Shown in pieces: positions 1 to 8,751 of a stretch of 64,000 bases of DNA. The position numbers and the translations under genes are program-made. The notes under the pieces are model-generated. The model made no database searches, was not told where the DNA came from, and saw nothing but the letters and a program-made list of their open reading frames with translations. Position 1 is the stretch's first letter. Every line of letters begins with the position of its first letter. This stretch comes from JACNKJ01 sp964344565 (GTDB lineage Bacteria > Krumholzibacteriota > Krumholzibacteriia > JACNKJ01): contig CAYFNT010000010.1 in the NCBI GenBank assembly GCA_964344565.1, positions 33,719-97,718 of the forward strand. Reading direction: 5' to 3'.

Positions 1-1
1 T

Positions 2-1789
2 GTCTATCGCTTCTTCGGCTGGGTGAACTTCGCCCTCTCCACCCTCTCGGTGCTGGTGGGCGGCACGGTTTTCATGCGCGCGGCCTGGCAGGGTCTGAGG
101 CGACGGGTGGCCCACCTGGATCTTCCCATCTCCCTGGGCATCGTGCTGGCCTACGCAGGCTCGTCCCTGGCCTACTTCCTGCGCGGTCCCGAAGCCGCCT
201 ATTTCGACACCCTCACCATCTTCGTGGCGCTCATGCTCGTGGGCCGCTGGACCCAGGAGCGTATCCTCGAACGCAATCGCAATGCCCTGCTCGAGGCCGA
301 CGGCGTGGAGAATCTCTTCACGCGCCGCTATCGGGACGGGCGCCTGGAATCGGCCCCGGCCACGGACCTTCGTACCGGCGACGAACTCTGGATCGCGCCC
401 GGCGATCTGCTGCCGGTGGAGGCCGTACTCATGAAGCGCCCCGCCGAGCTGGCTCTCGACTGGATCACCGGCGAGAGCGAGACGCGCAGCTATCAACCGG
501 GAGACCGTCTTTCCGCCGGCGCCTTCAACGCCGGCCGCGCCGGATTCCGCGCGGCGGCGAACCAGAACTTCGCCGAGAGCCGGCTGGGTGACCTGCTTCG
601 TAGCCCTGCCGGAAGCGAATCCGCTTCGATGGAAGGCGGGAAGTGGTGGCATCGCGTAAGCACCGTATATGTGGCGGCGGTCCTCGTTCTGGCCTCGGGC
701 GCCTTCCTCGGCTGGATGACGAGAGATCTCGCCAAGGCTCTCGAGGTCACCGTGGCCGTGCTGGTGGTCACCTGCCCCTGCGCTCTGGGACTTGCAACGC
801 CCTTGGCCCACGAGATGGTCCAGGCCGCGCTGCGCAGACGGGGCGTGCTCGTCCGCCGGGGCGGCTTCTTCGACCGGGCGCTGTCGGTACGGAAGATCCT
901 CTTCGACAAGACGGGCACTCTTACCGCCGGGCAGCTCGCCCTCCGCGACGAATCCCGTGCCGAACTCGAGAAGCTCGACGAGAATGAGCGCGAGGTGTTG
1001 CGGAACATGGCAAGCCGCAGTCAACATCCCGCGAGCCGGGCCCTCGCCGTGGAACTGGGAGATGGCGTCCTCGACGCTGCCAGCGAGGAAGTGATCGAAT
1101 ACCCGGGCATGGGCCTCGAATGGACACGCGGCGGCGCAACCTGGCGCCTGGGTCGGGCCTCCTTCGCCTGCGGCGAGTCGGCCGAGGAACTCACCTGCCT
1201 GGGCCGCAACGGCGAGACTCTGGCTCGATTCGCTTTTCAGGAGGCGGTGCGGCCCGGCGCCGCCGACGAAATCGCCGGCCTCGCCGCTCTCGGCTATGAA
1301 CTCCACCTGCTCAGCGGTGACAGTCCCGAAAAGGTGGCCGCCGCCGCCCCACGCCTGGGCATCGATATGAAAAACGCTCAGGGCGGGCTGAGCCCGGAAT
1401 CCAAGGCCGAGAGAGTCGCCGAACTCGACGCCGCCGACACGCTCATGGTGGGCGACGGTCTCAACGACGCTCCCAGCTTCGAGGCCGCGCTCTGTTCGGC
1501 CACCCCCGCCGTGGATCATGCGGCACTGCCGGCCAAGGCCGATTTCTACTACCTCGGCGACGGCATCGCGGCACTTCGACGCGCCTTGCTCGCCGCGCAT
1601 CGGCTTCGCGGAATGATAAAGCTTAACCTGATCTTCGCCTCGGTCTACAATCTCGGCGCCGTCATCCTGAGTATCCTGGGCTACGTCAGTCCCGTCGTGG
1701 CGGCCATTCTCATGCCGATCAGCTCGGTGCTGATCGTGAGCTTCACCGCCTGGCGCCTCTCGGGAAGGAGGCTGCGGTGGATATCGTAA
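2..1789 (+). CDS. ccoI: Copper-translocating P1B-type ATPase, CcoI/FixI type (5' end outside window)
   Basis: P-type ATPase that exports copper across the inner membrane for assembly of the CuB centre of cbb3 oxidase. The frame is open from base 2, so the N-terminal metal-binding domain and first helices lie outside the window; the GTG at 23 is internal. In the 595 visible residues I see the actuator TGES motif (about residue 155), the CPC ion-binding motif in a membrane helix (about 256), the phosphorylation site DKTGT (about 301), the HP motif typical of heavy-metal ATPases (SQHPAS, about 341) and the hinge GDGLNDAP (about 483), then a final helix pair. It overlaps ccoS by 13 bases, as in fixGHIS/ccoGHIS operons, which favours the oxidase-assembly role over general copper detoxification. 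Confidence 0.93.
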   Translation, partial: VYRFFGWVNFALSTLSVLVGGTVFMRAAWQGLRRRVAHLDLPISLGIVLAYAGSSLAYFLRGPEAAYFDTLTIFVALMLVGRWTQERILERNRNALLEADGVENLFTRRYRDGRLESAPATDLRTGDELWIAPGDLLPVEAVLMKRPAELALDWITGESETRSYQPGDRLSAGAFNAGRAGFRAAANQNFAESRLGDLLRSPAGSESASMEGGKWWHRVSTVYVAAVLVLASGAFLGWMTRDLAKALEVTVAVLVVTCPCALGLATPLAHEMVQAALRRRGVLVRRGGFFDRALSVRKILFDKTGTLTAGQLALRDESRAELEKLDENEREVLRNMASRSQHPASRALAVELGDGVLDAASEEVIEYPGMGLEWTRGGATWRLGRASFACGESAEELTCLGRNGETLARFAFQEAVRPGAADEIAGLAALGYELHLLSGDSPEKVAAAAPRLGIDMKNAQGGLSPESKAERVAELDAADTLMVGDGLNDAPSFEAALCSATPAVDHAALPAKADFYYLGDGIAALRRALLAAHRLRGMIKLNLIFASVYNLGAVILSILGYVSPVVAAILMPISSVLIVSFTAWRLSGRRLRWIS

Positions 1790-1968
1790 TCGTCCTGGTG
1801 TTTATCAGTCTGGTCCTGGTGGTTGGCGGACTCATCTTCCTTTTCCGCACGCTCAAGGAGGGGGACTCCGAGCACGCCGATCGCCTGAGCCTTTTGCCCT
1901 TGGCCAATGATGAGAAGACCAGGGCAATAAATCTCAATTCTCAATCCAAGCCCAAGGAGAACTCATGA
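1777..1968 (+). CDS. ccoS: cbb3 oxidase maturation protein CcoS/FixS
   Basis: Small 63-residue membrane protein of the CcoS/FixS family, needed for insertion of copper and heme b into the catalytic subunit. One N-terminal transmembrane helix (residues 3-24) is followed by a short polar tail. It starts with GTG inside the end of ccoI and its stop overlaps the start of the oxidase gene, so translation of the three is probably coupled. The length and the family feature of a helix followed by FRTLKEGD fit CcoS; the C-terminal tail is poorly conserved in the family. Confidence 0.85.
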   Translation: MDIVIVLVFISLVLVVGGLIFLFRTLKEGDSEHADRLSLLPLANDEKTRAINLNSQSKPKENS

Positions 1969-4319
1969 GCGCCTCCGTTCAGACCAAGCATGTGGTCTAT
2001 GACGATGGCATCGTGCGGGCTTTCACCCTGGCGTCGATCATATTCGGCGTCGTGGGCATGCTCGTCGGAGTCATCGTCGCGGCCCAGCTTTCCTTCTGGC
2101 AGGCAAATTTCGGGATAAGTTGGCTCAGTTTCGGCCGACTGCGCCCCCTGCATACCAACGCGGCGATCTTCGCCTTCGTCGGTAACGCGCTATACGCGGG
2201 GATCTACTACTCGATGCAGCGCCTGCTCAAGACCCGGCTCGCCAGCGACTTCCTCAGCTGGGTGCACTTCTGGGGATGGCAGGCCATCATCGCGGCCGCC
2301 GCGATTTCCTATCCCCTGGGTCTGACCCAAGGAAAGGAGTACGCGGAACTCATCTGGCCGATCGACCTCGCGGTCGTGGTGGTCTGGGTGGTCTTCGCGA
2401 TCAACTTCTTCTGGACCATCGGCAAGCGCAACGAGAAGAACCTCTACGTGGCGATCTGGTTCTACATATCGACCATCGTCACCATCGCGGTGCTCTACAT
2501 CGTGAACAACCTGGCCCTGCCCACCAGCTTCCTGCACAGCTACCCGGTATTCGCGGGCGTGCAGGACGCGCTCGTGCAATGGTGGTACGGACACAACGCG
2601 GTGGGATTCTTCCTGACCACCCCCGTGCTGGGCCTCATGTACTACTTCATGCCCAAGGCGGCGGAGCGCCCCGTCTACTCGTACCGACTGTCCATCGTCC
2701 ACTTCTGGGCGCTGGTCTTCGTCTACATCTGGGCCGGCCCCCATCACCTGCTCTACACGGCCTTGCCCGACTGGGCCCAGACCCTGGGCATGCTCTTCAG
2801 CGTGATGCTCTGGGCGCCTTCCTGGGGCGGCATGCTCAACGGCCTGCTGACACTGCGCGGAGCCTGGGACAAGCTGCGCACGGACCCGGTCATCAAATTC
2901 TTCGTGGTGGCCATCACCTTCTATGGCATGTCCACCTTCGAGGGACCGCTGCTCTCCGTGAAGAGCGTCAGCGCCCTCGGACACTACACCGACTGGATCA
3001 TCGGCCACGTGCACGGCGGAACCCTCGGCTGGAACGGCTTCCTCGTGGCGGGCATGTTCTACTGGCTGGTGCCGAGGCTCTGGGACACCAAGCTCTACAG
3101 CAAGGGGCTCGCCGAAGCGCATTTCTGGATCGGCACCCTCGGCATGCTGCTCTACGTGGTGGCCATGTGGGTCGGCGGCGTCAGCAACGGACTCTTCTGG
3201 CGCGCTCTCGGACCCGACGGCTTCCTGCAGTATCCCGACTTCATCGAAGGCCTTCGCGCCCTCCGCTTCCTCTTCCTCATGAGGCTCGTGGGCGGAACGC
3301 TCTACCTGGTTGGCTTCATCATCATGCTGGTCAACGTCTTCATGACCGTGGCCCGCGGCAAGGCCGTGAACGTCGAGACCGAAGTCACGACCTACGAGAA
3401 GACCCCCGGACCCAACACCTGGAAGCTCCTCGCCGGCGCCCCGATGGTCTACTCGGCCATCGTGATCGTTCTGTCGATCCTGCTCGGCGTTTCCGGAGTG
3501 ATCACCAGCGCTGCGGTGCTCGCGGCCGGCGCGGTGGTCGTGGTGGCGGCCATTCTCGGCATCGGCATCACTCGACAGAATCAGGGAACCACCTGGCACC
3601 GATTCCTCGAAGGGAAGCCTCTGGCCTTCACCATCATCGCCCTGGTGGCGATCCTCATCGGAGGACTGGTGGAGATCGTGCCCATGGTGATCATCCGCAA
3701 CGAGGTGCCCATGGTGGCCAATGCGGATGGCGAGTTGGTGGAAAGCCCCTTCACGCAGCAGACCTACAGCCCGCTCGAACTCGCGGGACGCGACATCTAC
3801 ATCCGCGAGGGCTGCTACACCTGCCACAGCCAGCAGATCAGGCCTTTCCGCCACGAGACACTGCGCTACGGCGAGTACTCGAGGGCGGAGGAGTTCCGCT
3901 ACGATCACCCCTTCCAGTGGGGATCCAAGCGCATCGGACCGGATCTGCACCGGGTCGGCGGCAAGTACGCCAACCTCTGGCACTACCTGCACATGATGGA
4001 TCCGCGACAGACCTCGCCCGATTCCAACATGCCCGACTACGCGTTCCTGATGAATCGTCAGGTGAGCACTGACATGATGATGGGACGCATGGAGGTGCAG
4101 GCGAAGCTCGGAGTGCCCTACAGCGACGAGGACATCAAGTCGGCCGGCGCGAACATCCTGAGCCAGGGTCAGTTGATCGCCGACGACCTCATGCAGCAGG
4201 GCGTGCCCATCGATCCTCAGAGCGAGATGGTGGCGATCATCGCCTACCTGCAGCGCCTTGGACGCGGTCCGCAGCCCCTCACGGCTGAGGAATCCGTGGC
4301 GACGGCGGAGGTGAACTGA
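1965..4319 (+). CDS. ccoNO: cbb3 cytochrome c oxidase, fused catalytic subunit CcoN and cytochrome subunit CcoO
   Basis: Terminal oxidase core of 784 residues in which CcoN and CcoO are one polypeptide. The N-terminal part (about 1-480) is the heme-copper oxidase: low-spin heme ligand H63 in RPLHTNA, CuB-region WWYGHNAVGF, the PHHLLYT pair and the heme ligand segment GHVHGGTLGWNG. A hydrophobic linker with about three helices (480-585) leads to a CcoO domain with one c-type heme site, GCYTCHSQQ (about 618), and the PFQWGSKRIGPDL segment that is typical of CcoO. Separate ccoN and ccoO genes are the rule in proteobacteria; fusions are known in Bacteroidetes-like lineages. Starts at ATG 1965 overlapping the ccoS stop. 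Reduces O2 at high affinity in the cytoplasmic membrane. Confidence 0.95.
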   Translation: MSASVQTKHVVYDDGIVRAFTLASIIFGVVGMLVGVIVAAQLSFWQANFGISWLSFGRLRPLHTNAAIFAFVGNALYAGIYYSMQRLLKTRLASDFLSWVHFWGWQAIIAAAAISYPLGLTQGKEYAELIWPIDLAVVVVWVVFAINFFWTIGKRNEKNLYVAIWFYISTIVTIAVLYIVNNLALPTSFLHSYPVFAGVQDALVQWWYGHNAVGFFLTTPVLGLMYYFMPKAAERPVYSYRLSIVHFWALVFVYIWAGPHHLLYTALPDWAQTLGMLFSVMLWAPSWGGMLNGLLTLRGAWDKLRTDPVIKFFVVAITFYGMSTFEGPLLSVKSVSALGHYTDWIIGHVHGGTLGWNGFLVAGMFYWLVPRLWDTKLYSKGLAEAHFWIGTLGMLLYVVAMWVGGVSNGLFWRALGPDGFLQYPDFIEGLRALRFLFLMRLVGGTLYLVGFIIMLVNVFMTVARGKAVNVETEVTTYEKTPGPNTWKLLAGAPMVYSAIVIVLSILLGVSGVITSAAVLAAGAVVVVAAILGIGITRQNQGTTWHRFLEGKPLAFTIIALVAILIGGLVEIVPMVIIRNEVPMVANADGELVESPFTQQTYSPLELAGRDIYIREGCYTCHSQQIRPFRHETLRYGEYSRAEEFRYDHPFQWGSKRIGPDLHRVGGKYANLWHYLHMMDPRQTSPDSNMPDYAFLMNRQVSTDMMMGRMEVQAKLGVPYSDEDIKSAGANILSQGQLIADDLMQQGVPIDPQSEMVAIIAYLQRLGRGPQPLTAEESVATAEVN

Positions 4320-4513
4320 TGCATCAGGAAGAGTTTTTCGCCTCGCGCATCGACTTGATGCTTGGACCGCAAATCGCATTTGCGCTGTTCCTGCTGGTGT
4401 TCCTCGGCATCCTGGTCTGGGTCATTTTCGGACTCAAGGATAAGAAGGAACTCCACCGCATCGCTTCACTTCCGCTCGAAGACGATACCAAGGGAGGTAC
4501 CAGTGATGAGTGA
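4319..4513 (+). CDS. ccoQ: cbb3 oxidase small subunit, CcoQ-like
   Basis: 64-residue protein with a single transmembrane helix (about 19-39) and a charged cytoplasmic tail (KDKKELHRIASLPLEDD). Its start overlaps the ccoNO stop as ATGA, and its own end overlaps the start of ccoP. Position between ccoO and ccoP, size and topology match CcoQ, the stabilising subunit of cbb3 oxidase. The sequence family is very divergent, so the call rests mainly on context. Confidence 0.75.
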   Translation: MHQEEFFASRIDLMLGPQIAFALFLLVFLGILVWVIFGLKDKKELHRIASLPLEDDTKGGTSDE

Positions 4514-5066
4514 GTACAAACACGATGTCGTCTTCGATCACGAATATGACGGCATCCAGGAATTCGACAATCGATTGCCGAACTGGTGGCTTTTCATTCT
4601 CTACGCCACGGTGATCTTCTCTCTGGGCTATTGGCTCTTCCTGCATACCTACGGCATCGGAGACCTTCAGCTCGAAAAGTACGATAAGGAGATGGCGGCG
4701 GCTCAGGAACTGATGCTCGCGCAGGCTTCGGCCGGCGGCATCACCGACGAGTCGCTGACCCTGGCCGCGAGTCTTCCCGACATGGTCGCCGAGGGCAAAG
4801 CGCTGTTCACCACATATTGCGTCGTTTGCCACTCCGCCCAGGGCGAAGGCCTTGTGGGACCCAACCTGACCGATGCATATTGGGTCCACGGCGGCAAGCC
4901 CACCGACATCCACAGGATCATCACGGATGGCGTGCCCGCGAAGGGAATGGCCGCCTGGGGCAGCCAGCTCGGCCCCACGCGCGTGGAGAAGCTGTCGGTC
5001 TACGTCGTCAGCATCATGAACACGAACGTACCGGGCAAGGCGCCCGAGGGGGAACTGGTGGAGTGA
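4506..5066 (+). CDS. ccoP: cbb3 oxidase cytochrome c subunit CcoP, mono-heme form
   Basis: 186-residue membrane-anchored cytochrome c. The start is ATG 4506 (MSEYKHDVVFDHEYDGIQEF), matching the conserved CcoP N-terminus in which the D-G-I-x-E-x-D/N-N-x-x-P-x-W-W block precedes the transmembrane helix (about 24-48). Only one c-type heme motif is present, CVVCHSAQGEG (about residue 103), with a likely Met axial ligand in PAKGMAAWG. Canonical CcoP is about 300 residues with two CxxCH motifs, so one heme domain is missing here. It overlaps ccoQ by 8 bases. Confidence 0.9.
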   Translation: MSEYKHDVVFDHEYDGIQEFDNRLPNWWLFILYATVIFSLGYWLFLHTYGIGDLQLEKYDKEMAAAQELMLAQASAGGITDESLTLAASLPDMVAEGKALFTTYCVVCHSAQGEGLVGPNLTDAYWVHGGKPTDIHRIITDGVPAKGMAAWGSQLGPTRVEKLSVYVVSIMNTNVPGKAPEGELVE

Positions 5067-5104
5067 CGCGGGGATGACGCCCGAAGCAGGAAGCAGGATC
5101 CATC

Positions 5105-6493
5105 GTGAGTGAGAAGAAAAAGCGGCTGCGCCGCCCGGATCTGGAAACCGTCTACACGATCAACGAAGACGGTTCGCGAAACTTCCTCCACCCCGCCGAC
5201 GTCGAGGGACGCTGGCAGGTGAGGAAGAACATCATCTTCGCGATCCTCGTCGTGGTCTACGTTGGCCTTCCTTGGCTCCAGATCGGCGGACACCCGGCCG
5301 TGCACGTGGACATCCCGGGAAGGCAGGCGCATCTCTTCGGCCTCGCCTTCAGCAACCAGGATTTCTACCTGCTCTTCTTTCCGCTCGTGGGAATCGGCTT
5401 CTCGCTTTTCGTTCTGACCGCGCTCTGGGGACGCATCTGGTGCGGATATGCATGTCCCCAGACCGTTTTCATGGAGGGCGTCTTCCGAAAGATCGAGCGG
5501 CTCATCGAGGGTCCTAGGGATCAGCGCATCAGACGCAACCTGGGGCCCTGGACGGGCGGCAAACTCGGACGGAAAACACTGAAGTGGATCATCTTCGTCG
5601 CGCTGTCTTCGGGCATCGCGCACGTGTTCCTGAGCTACTTCATACCGGCGCGTGAGCTCTACACCGTGATCTGGAAGGGGCCGGGCGAGCACATGGTCGC
5701 CTTCGGCTGGACGGTCTTCTGGACCGTGATCATGAGCTTCAACCACCTCTGGTTCCGCGAGCAGACCTGCATGATCCTCTGCCCATACGGACGTCTGCAG
5801 AGCGCCCTCATCGACGATAACACCGTGATCATCGGCTATGACGAGAAGCGCGGCGAACCTCGCGAGAAGGGCGTGGACAAGGGCGGCGACTGCATCGATT
5901 GCTACCGATGCGTGGCGGTCTGTCCGACGGGTATCGACATTCGCGCGGGTCTGCAGATGGAGTGCGTGGGTTGCGCCAACTGCATCGACGCCTGCGACGA
6001 CATGATGGAGCGCATCGGCAAGCCCACCGGGCTGGTGCGATACGACTCCCTGAAGGGATTGACCGGACTGAAGCGGAAGTTTCTGCGTCCCAGGGTCTAC
6101 GGCTACATGGGCTTCGCCCTGATCTGGATGATCGGCGGATTCCTTGCCATCGGCCAGCGCACGAACTTCGAGGCCAAGAGCGTGCGTTCCCAGGGATTGC
6201 CCTTCCAGCTGGTCGAGGGGAACATCCGCAATCTCTACACCCTGCATATCCAGAACAAGACCGACGAGAATCGCGTGTATCTGGTGTCCTTCGCCGGAGC
6301 CGAGGGGCCCGAGCCCGAAATGCTCATCCCGCAGACGCGGCTGTTGCTGTCGCCCTTCGAGGTGGCCAACGTGCCCATCTTCGCGACCCTGGCGCGCGAT
6401 GAGTATCCCGGCAATTTCCCCATGGAGATCGCCGTCACCGACTCGCTCAGCGGCGAGGTCAAGCCCGTCACCTTCCGATTCAGGGGGCCCTGA
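5105..6493 (+). CDS. ccoG: cbb3 oxidase accessory protein CcoG/RdxA/FixG
   Basis: 462-residue polytopic membrane ferredoxin of the CcoG family, which reduces Cu(II) to Cu(I) for delivery to the oxidase. It carries the family N-terminus (VYTINEDGSRNFLHPADVEG), several helices with WCGYACPQTVFMEG and CMILCPYGRLQSAL, and a cytoplasmic pair of [4Fe-4S] sites (CIDCYRCVAVCPTG and CVGCANCIDACD, about residues 263-300). The last 120 residues form the periplasmic Ig-like FixG C-terminal domain. GTG start at 5105, 38 bases after ccoP. Placing ccoG after the structural genes and ccoIS before them is unlike the classical ccoNOQP-ccoGHIS order. Confidence 0.93.
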   Translation: MSEKKKRLRRPDLETVYTINEDGSRNFLHPADVEGRWQVRKNIIFAILVVVYVGLPWLQIGGHPAVHVDIPGRQAHLFGLAFSNQDFYLLFFPLVGIGFSLFVLTALWGRIWCGYACPQTVFMEGVFRKIERLIEGPRDQRIRRNLGPWTGGKLGRKTLKWIIFVALSSGIAHVFLSYFIPARELYTVIWKGPGEHMVAFGWTVFWTVIMSFNHLWFREQTCMILCPYGRLQSALIDDNTVIIGYDEKRGEPREKGVDKGGDCIDCYRCVAVCPTGIDIRAGLQMECVGCANCIDACDDMMERIGKPTGLVRYDSLKGLTGLKRKFLRPRVYGYMGFALIWMIGGFLAIGQRTNFEAKSVRSQGLPFQLVEGNIRNLYTLHIQNKTDENRVYLVSFAGAEGPEPEMLIPQTRLLLSPFEVANVPIFATLARDEYPGNFPMEIAVTDSLSGEVKPVTFRFRGP

Positions 6494-6495
6494 TC

Positions 6496-6618
6496 ATGCG
6501 CGAATGGATTCGAGAACGACCCTGGATCTGGATTGTTCTGCTGCTCACCTTCTTCGTGATCCTCGACATCATCTTCGTTGTGATCGCGGTGAAGAACCAC
6601 CCGACGGTTCTGAACTGA
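6496..6618 (+). CDS. 40-residue single-helix protein resembling the N-terminus of FixH/CcoH
   Basis: A 40-residue frame (MREWIRERPWIWIVLL...IAVKNHPTVLN) begins two bases after the ccoG stop and ends before the operon terminator. It holds one transmembrane helix with a basic, tryptophan-rich cytosolic start and a short outer tail. The pattern W-x-W, helix, then I-A-V-x-N-x-P-x-V resembles the first 40 residues of FixH/CcoH, the assembly subunit encoded next to ccoG in many operons, but the roughly 110-residue periplasmic domain is absent. It may be a minimal CcoH or a degenerate remnant. Being coding rests on position, composition and topology. Confidence 0.6.
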   Translation: MREWIRERPWIWIVLLLTFFVILDIIFVVIAVKNHPTVLN

Positions 6619-6637
6619 GAACTGAGAACTGAGAACG

Positions 6638-6671
6638 AAAACCCTCCCCCGGCGCCGGGGGAGGGTTTTTC
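6638..6671 (+). terminator. Rho-independent terminator of the cco operon
   Basis: Perfect GC-rich stem ACCCTCCCCC / GGGGGAGGGT around the short loop GGCGCC-like centre, preceded by an A-run and followed by TTTTTC. It lies 20 bases after the mini-FixH stop. Just upstream is a microrepeat, TGAGAACT-like units three times (6612-6637). Confidence 0.9.
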
Positions 6672-6682
6672 TTCGCCCGAGG

Positions 6683-6700
6683 ATCGTACACATGTACAGT
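6683..6700. promoter_or_regulatory. GTAC-N4-GTAC inverted repeat, copy 1
   Basis: The segment ATCGTACACATGTACAGT contains GTAC-N4-GTAC, 41 bases before the metallophosphoesterase start. It matches the same architecture as the much more extended palindromes at 18313-18334 and 18985-19003. It could be a repressor site or, if coincidence, nothing; on its own this copy is near chance expectation. Confidence 0.4.
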
Positions 6701-6740
6701 CTAGGGGATTTGCGGGATACCAATCATCGGGGAAGCAGTC

Positions 6741-7486
6741 ATGAAAATCGGCCTCCTGTCCGACATCCACGCCCATCGCCATGACCAGGCCCAAGAGATC
6801 TCGGACCTCCTGCTGCATATCAACGCATCCCCCAAACCCGACTATTGGTTCTCGCCGGAGATATCTCGCATCGCACTCAGGAAAACCGAGGATTCCTCGA
6901 TGGGATCGAACTGGATTGTCCGCGCTGCTGGGTACCGGGCAATCACGACATCTGGGTGATCGATGCCGAATCGAAGGACGACACGCCCGAGTACCGCTAC
7001 CGGACGCTCTTCCCTAGATTGTCCGAGGAATCGGGCTGGTGCTATCTGCCGAACGGACCCTTGATGCTCCGCGGGTTCGATCTTGCACTGGTGGGCAATC
7101 TGGACTGGTTCCAGGGAGTGGGATATTCCGAATGGTTCGACCACGAGGCCGGCCCGGCCGACGAGAAACTGGCCCGGCGTCTTGCGAAGGATCTGGACGG
7201 TCAGCTAGGTCAGCTTCCAAAGGGCATGCTGGCGGTCGTCGTCACCCACCACCTCGCACACCAAGCATCTCCCGCCATGGATGCCACGCGCGGCGACATC
7301 TTCAATTCCTTCATGGAGGAGGTGATCAACAAGCATCGCCAGCGCGTCATCGGCCATTTCCACGGGCATCGCCACGTGCGATACGCGCCGCGGGAAGTGG
7401 ACGGCCTGCACTTCGCCGCCAATCCTTTCGGCTACCCGCAGCAGCACGATCGGGCGGAAGAGGGCTACCTGCTTTTCGAGTTCTAG
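6741..7486 (+). pseudogene. Calcineurin-like metallophosphoesterase interrupted by a single-base frameshift
   Basis: Two overlapping frames together make one metallophosphoesterase of about 248 residues. The first frame gives MKIGLLSDIHAHR (DxH motif) up to KPDYW near 6848; the second, from about 6845, continues VLAGDISHRTQENRG with the GD, PGNHD (about 6938), VVVTHHLAH and GHFHGHRH (about 7355) metal-ligand motifs. Adding one T near 6846 restores a normal reading (PDY-LVLAGD). No motif is lost, so this is either a recent inactivating indel or a sequencing error. The family hydrolyses phosphodiesters or phosphomonoesters; substrate unknown. Start ATG 6741 follows GGGGAAG. Its stop shares the CTAG tetranucleotide with the convergent amidohydrolase. 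Confidence 0.85.
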
Positions 7487-8751
7487 TCCTCGGCCATCTG
7501 CTCCCAGACCACTTCCGCCGCCAGCCGCATGCCGATGGCGATGGCCTCCTCCGGCGGATCCAGATCGCTGCGGTGCAGGGTCATCCCGGGACGATCCTCG
7601 CGGCCGATTCCCAGCCTGAACTGGATGCCCGGCACTTCCCGACCGAAATAGGCGAAGTCCTCGCCGCCCATGCCGGCCGGATAGATGATCTCGTTCTCCG
7701 CGCCGAGCACGCGCCGGAAGACCGCGCGGCAGTCTTCCACCAGCTCCGGATCGTTGTAGCCCGCCACCGTGCCGAAGTAGTACTCCAGCACCGGCTCGGG
7801 GGCGCCGGCCGCGGCAGCGAGGCCGTTCACCATGCGCTCGATCTTCTCTGGAAGAGCCTCGCGAGTCTCGTCGTCGAGGCTGCGCACCGTGGCCTCGAGC
7901 ACCACCTCGTCGGCGATCACGTTGCTCTTGGTGCCGCCCTCGATGCGTCCCACGGAGATCACGCAGTGATGGTTCACGTCCATCTCGCGGGCGACGATGG
8001 ATTCGAAGCCCAGGATCATTTTCGCCGCCAGACTCACCGGGTCCACCGTGCGATGGGGATAGGCTCCATGTCCGCCGCGGCCCTTCACCGTGAGCACGAA
8101 TCCGTCCACGTTGGCCGTGGCCGGGCCCGGATGCGAGCCCACCTTGCCCAGGGGAATCGTGGTGTGATCGTGCAGGGCCAGCGCGCATTTGGGTTTGCGA
8201 CCCTCTTCGAAAATGCCGGCCTCCAGCAGGGTCAAGGCGCCGGCGCCGATCTCTTCGGCGGGTTCGCCGATGAAGAGCAGGGTGCCCGGCATTTCATCGC
8301 GCACTTCCGAGAGCATGCGCGTCATGCCCAGGGCCACCGCCATGTGAAGGTCGTGGCCGCAGGCGTGCATGACGCCGGTCACCCGGCCGTTGCGAAGCGT
8401 GTCCACGCGCTGGCATGCGAAGTCCAGGCCCGTCTCTTCCGTGATGGGAAGCCCGTCCATATCGGTGCGCCAGGCCACGATGGGGCCGGACTTTCCGCCC
8501 TCGAGCATGGCCACCACACCGGTGGCCCACTCGCCCTCCACGAGCTCCACGCCGGGAATGGCCGCCAGGGATTCGCGCAGCCAGGCCTGGGTCTCGAACT
8601 CCTTCATCGACAGCTCGGCGTGCTCGTGGGCCCAGCGCCGATCGGCGATGGCCTGGGCCTCGTACTTGTCGGTGAGGGCTTCGAAATCGGGACGATCCGC
8701 CAGGGCGGTCGTGGCGACGATCAGGGCGAGCAGCATCAGGACGATTCTCAT
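7483..8751 (-). CDS. Exported M20D-family amidohydrolase/peptidase
   Basis: 422-residue zinc or manganese hydrolase of the M20D group (hippurate hydrolase / IAA-amino-acid hydrolase / N-acyl-amino-acid amidohydrolase type), which splits N-acyl amino acids. A cleavable signal peptide (residues 1-18, ending TALA) indicates export. Motifs: RTDMDGLP (95-102), MHACGHDLH (128-136) with metal ligands C131 and H133, GEPAEEIGAG (162-171) with the catalytic glutamates, and ALHDHTT (about 193). The gene starts as ATGA overlap with the stop of the upstream rRNA methyltransferase gene, so the two are co-transcribed. The exact substrate cannot be read from the sequence. Confidence 0.9.
   Translation of the reverse strand: MRIVLMLLALIVATTALADRPDFEALTDKYEAQAIADRRWAHEHAELSMKEFETQAWLRESLAAIPGVELVEGEWATGVVAMLEGGKSGPIVAWRTDMDGLPITEETGLDFACQRVDTLRNGRVTGVMHACGHDLHMAVALGMTRMLSEVRDEMPGTLLFIGEPAEEIGAGALTLLEAGIFEEGRKPKCALALHDHTTIPLGKVGSHPGPATANVDGFVLTVKGRGGHGAYPHRTVDPVSLAAKMILGFESIVAREMDVNHHCVISVGRIEGGTKSNVIADEVVLEATVRSLDDETREALPEKIERMVNGLAAAAGAPEPVLEYYFGTVAGYNDPELVEDCRAVFRRVLGAENEIIYPAGMGGEDFAYFGREVPGIQFRLGIGREDRPGMTLHRSDLDPPEEAIAIGMRLAAEVVWEQMAED

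Noticed and set aside
2190..4379. Long open frame on the minus strand opposite ccoNO
   Set aside because: The plus strand encodes an unmistakable cbb3 oxidase; the antisense product is His/Glu/Asp-rich low-complexity sequence produced by GC-rich codon use.
6610..6637. Triple TGAGAACT microrepeat after the cco operon
   Set aside because: Only three 8-base units; likely slippage, no sign of a functional array or CRISPR.
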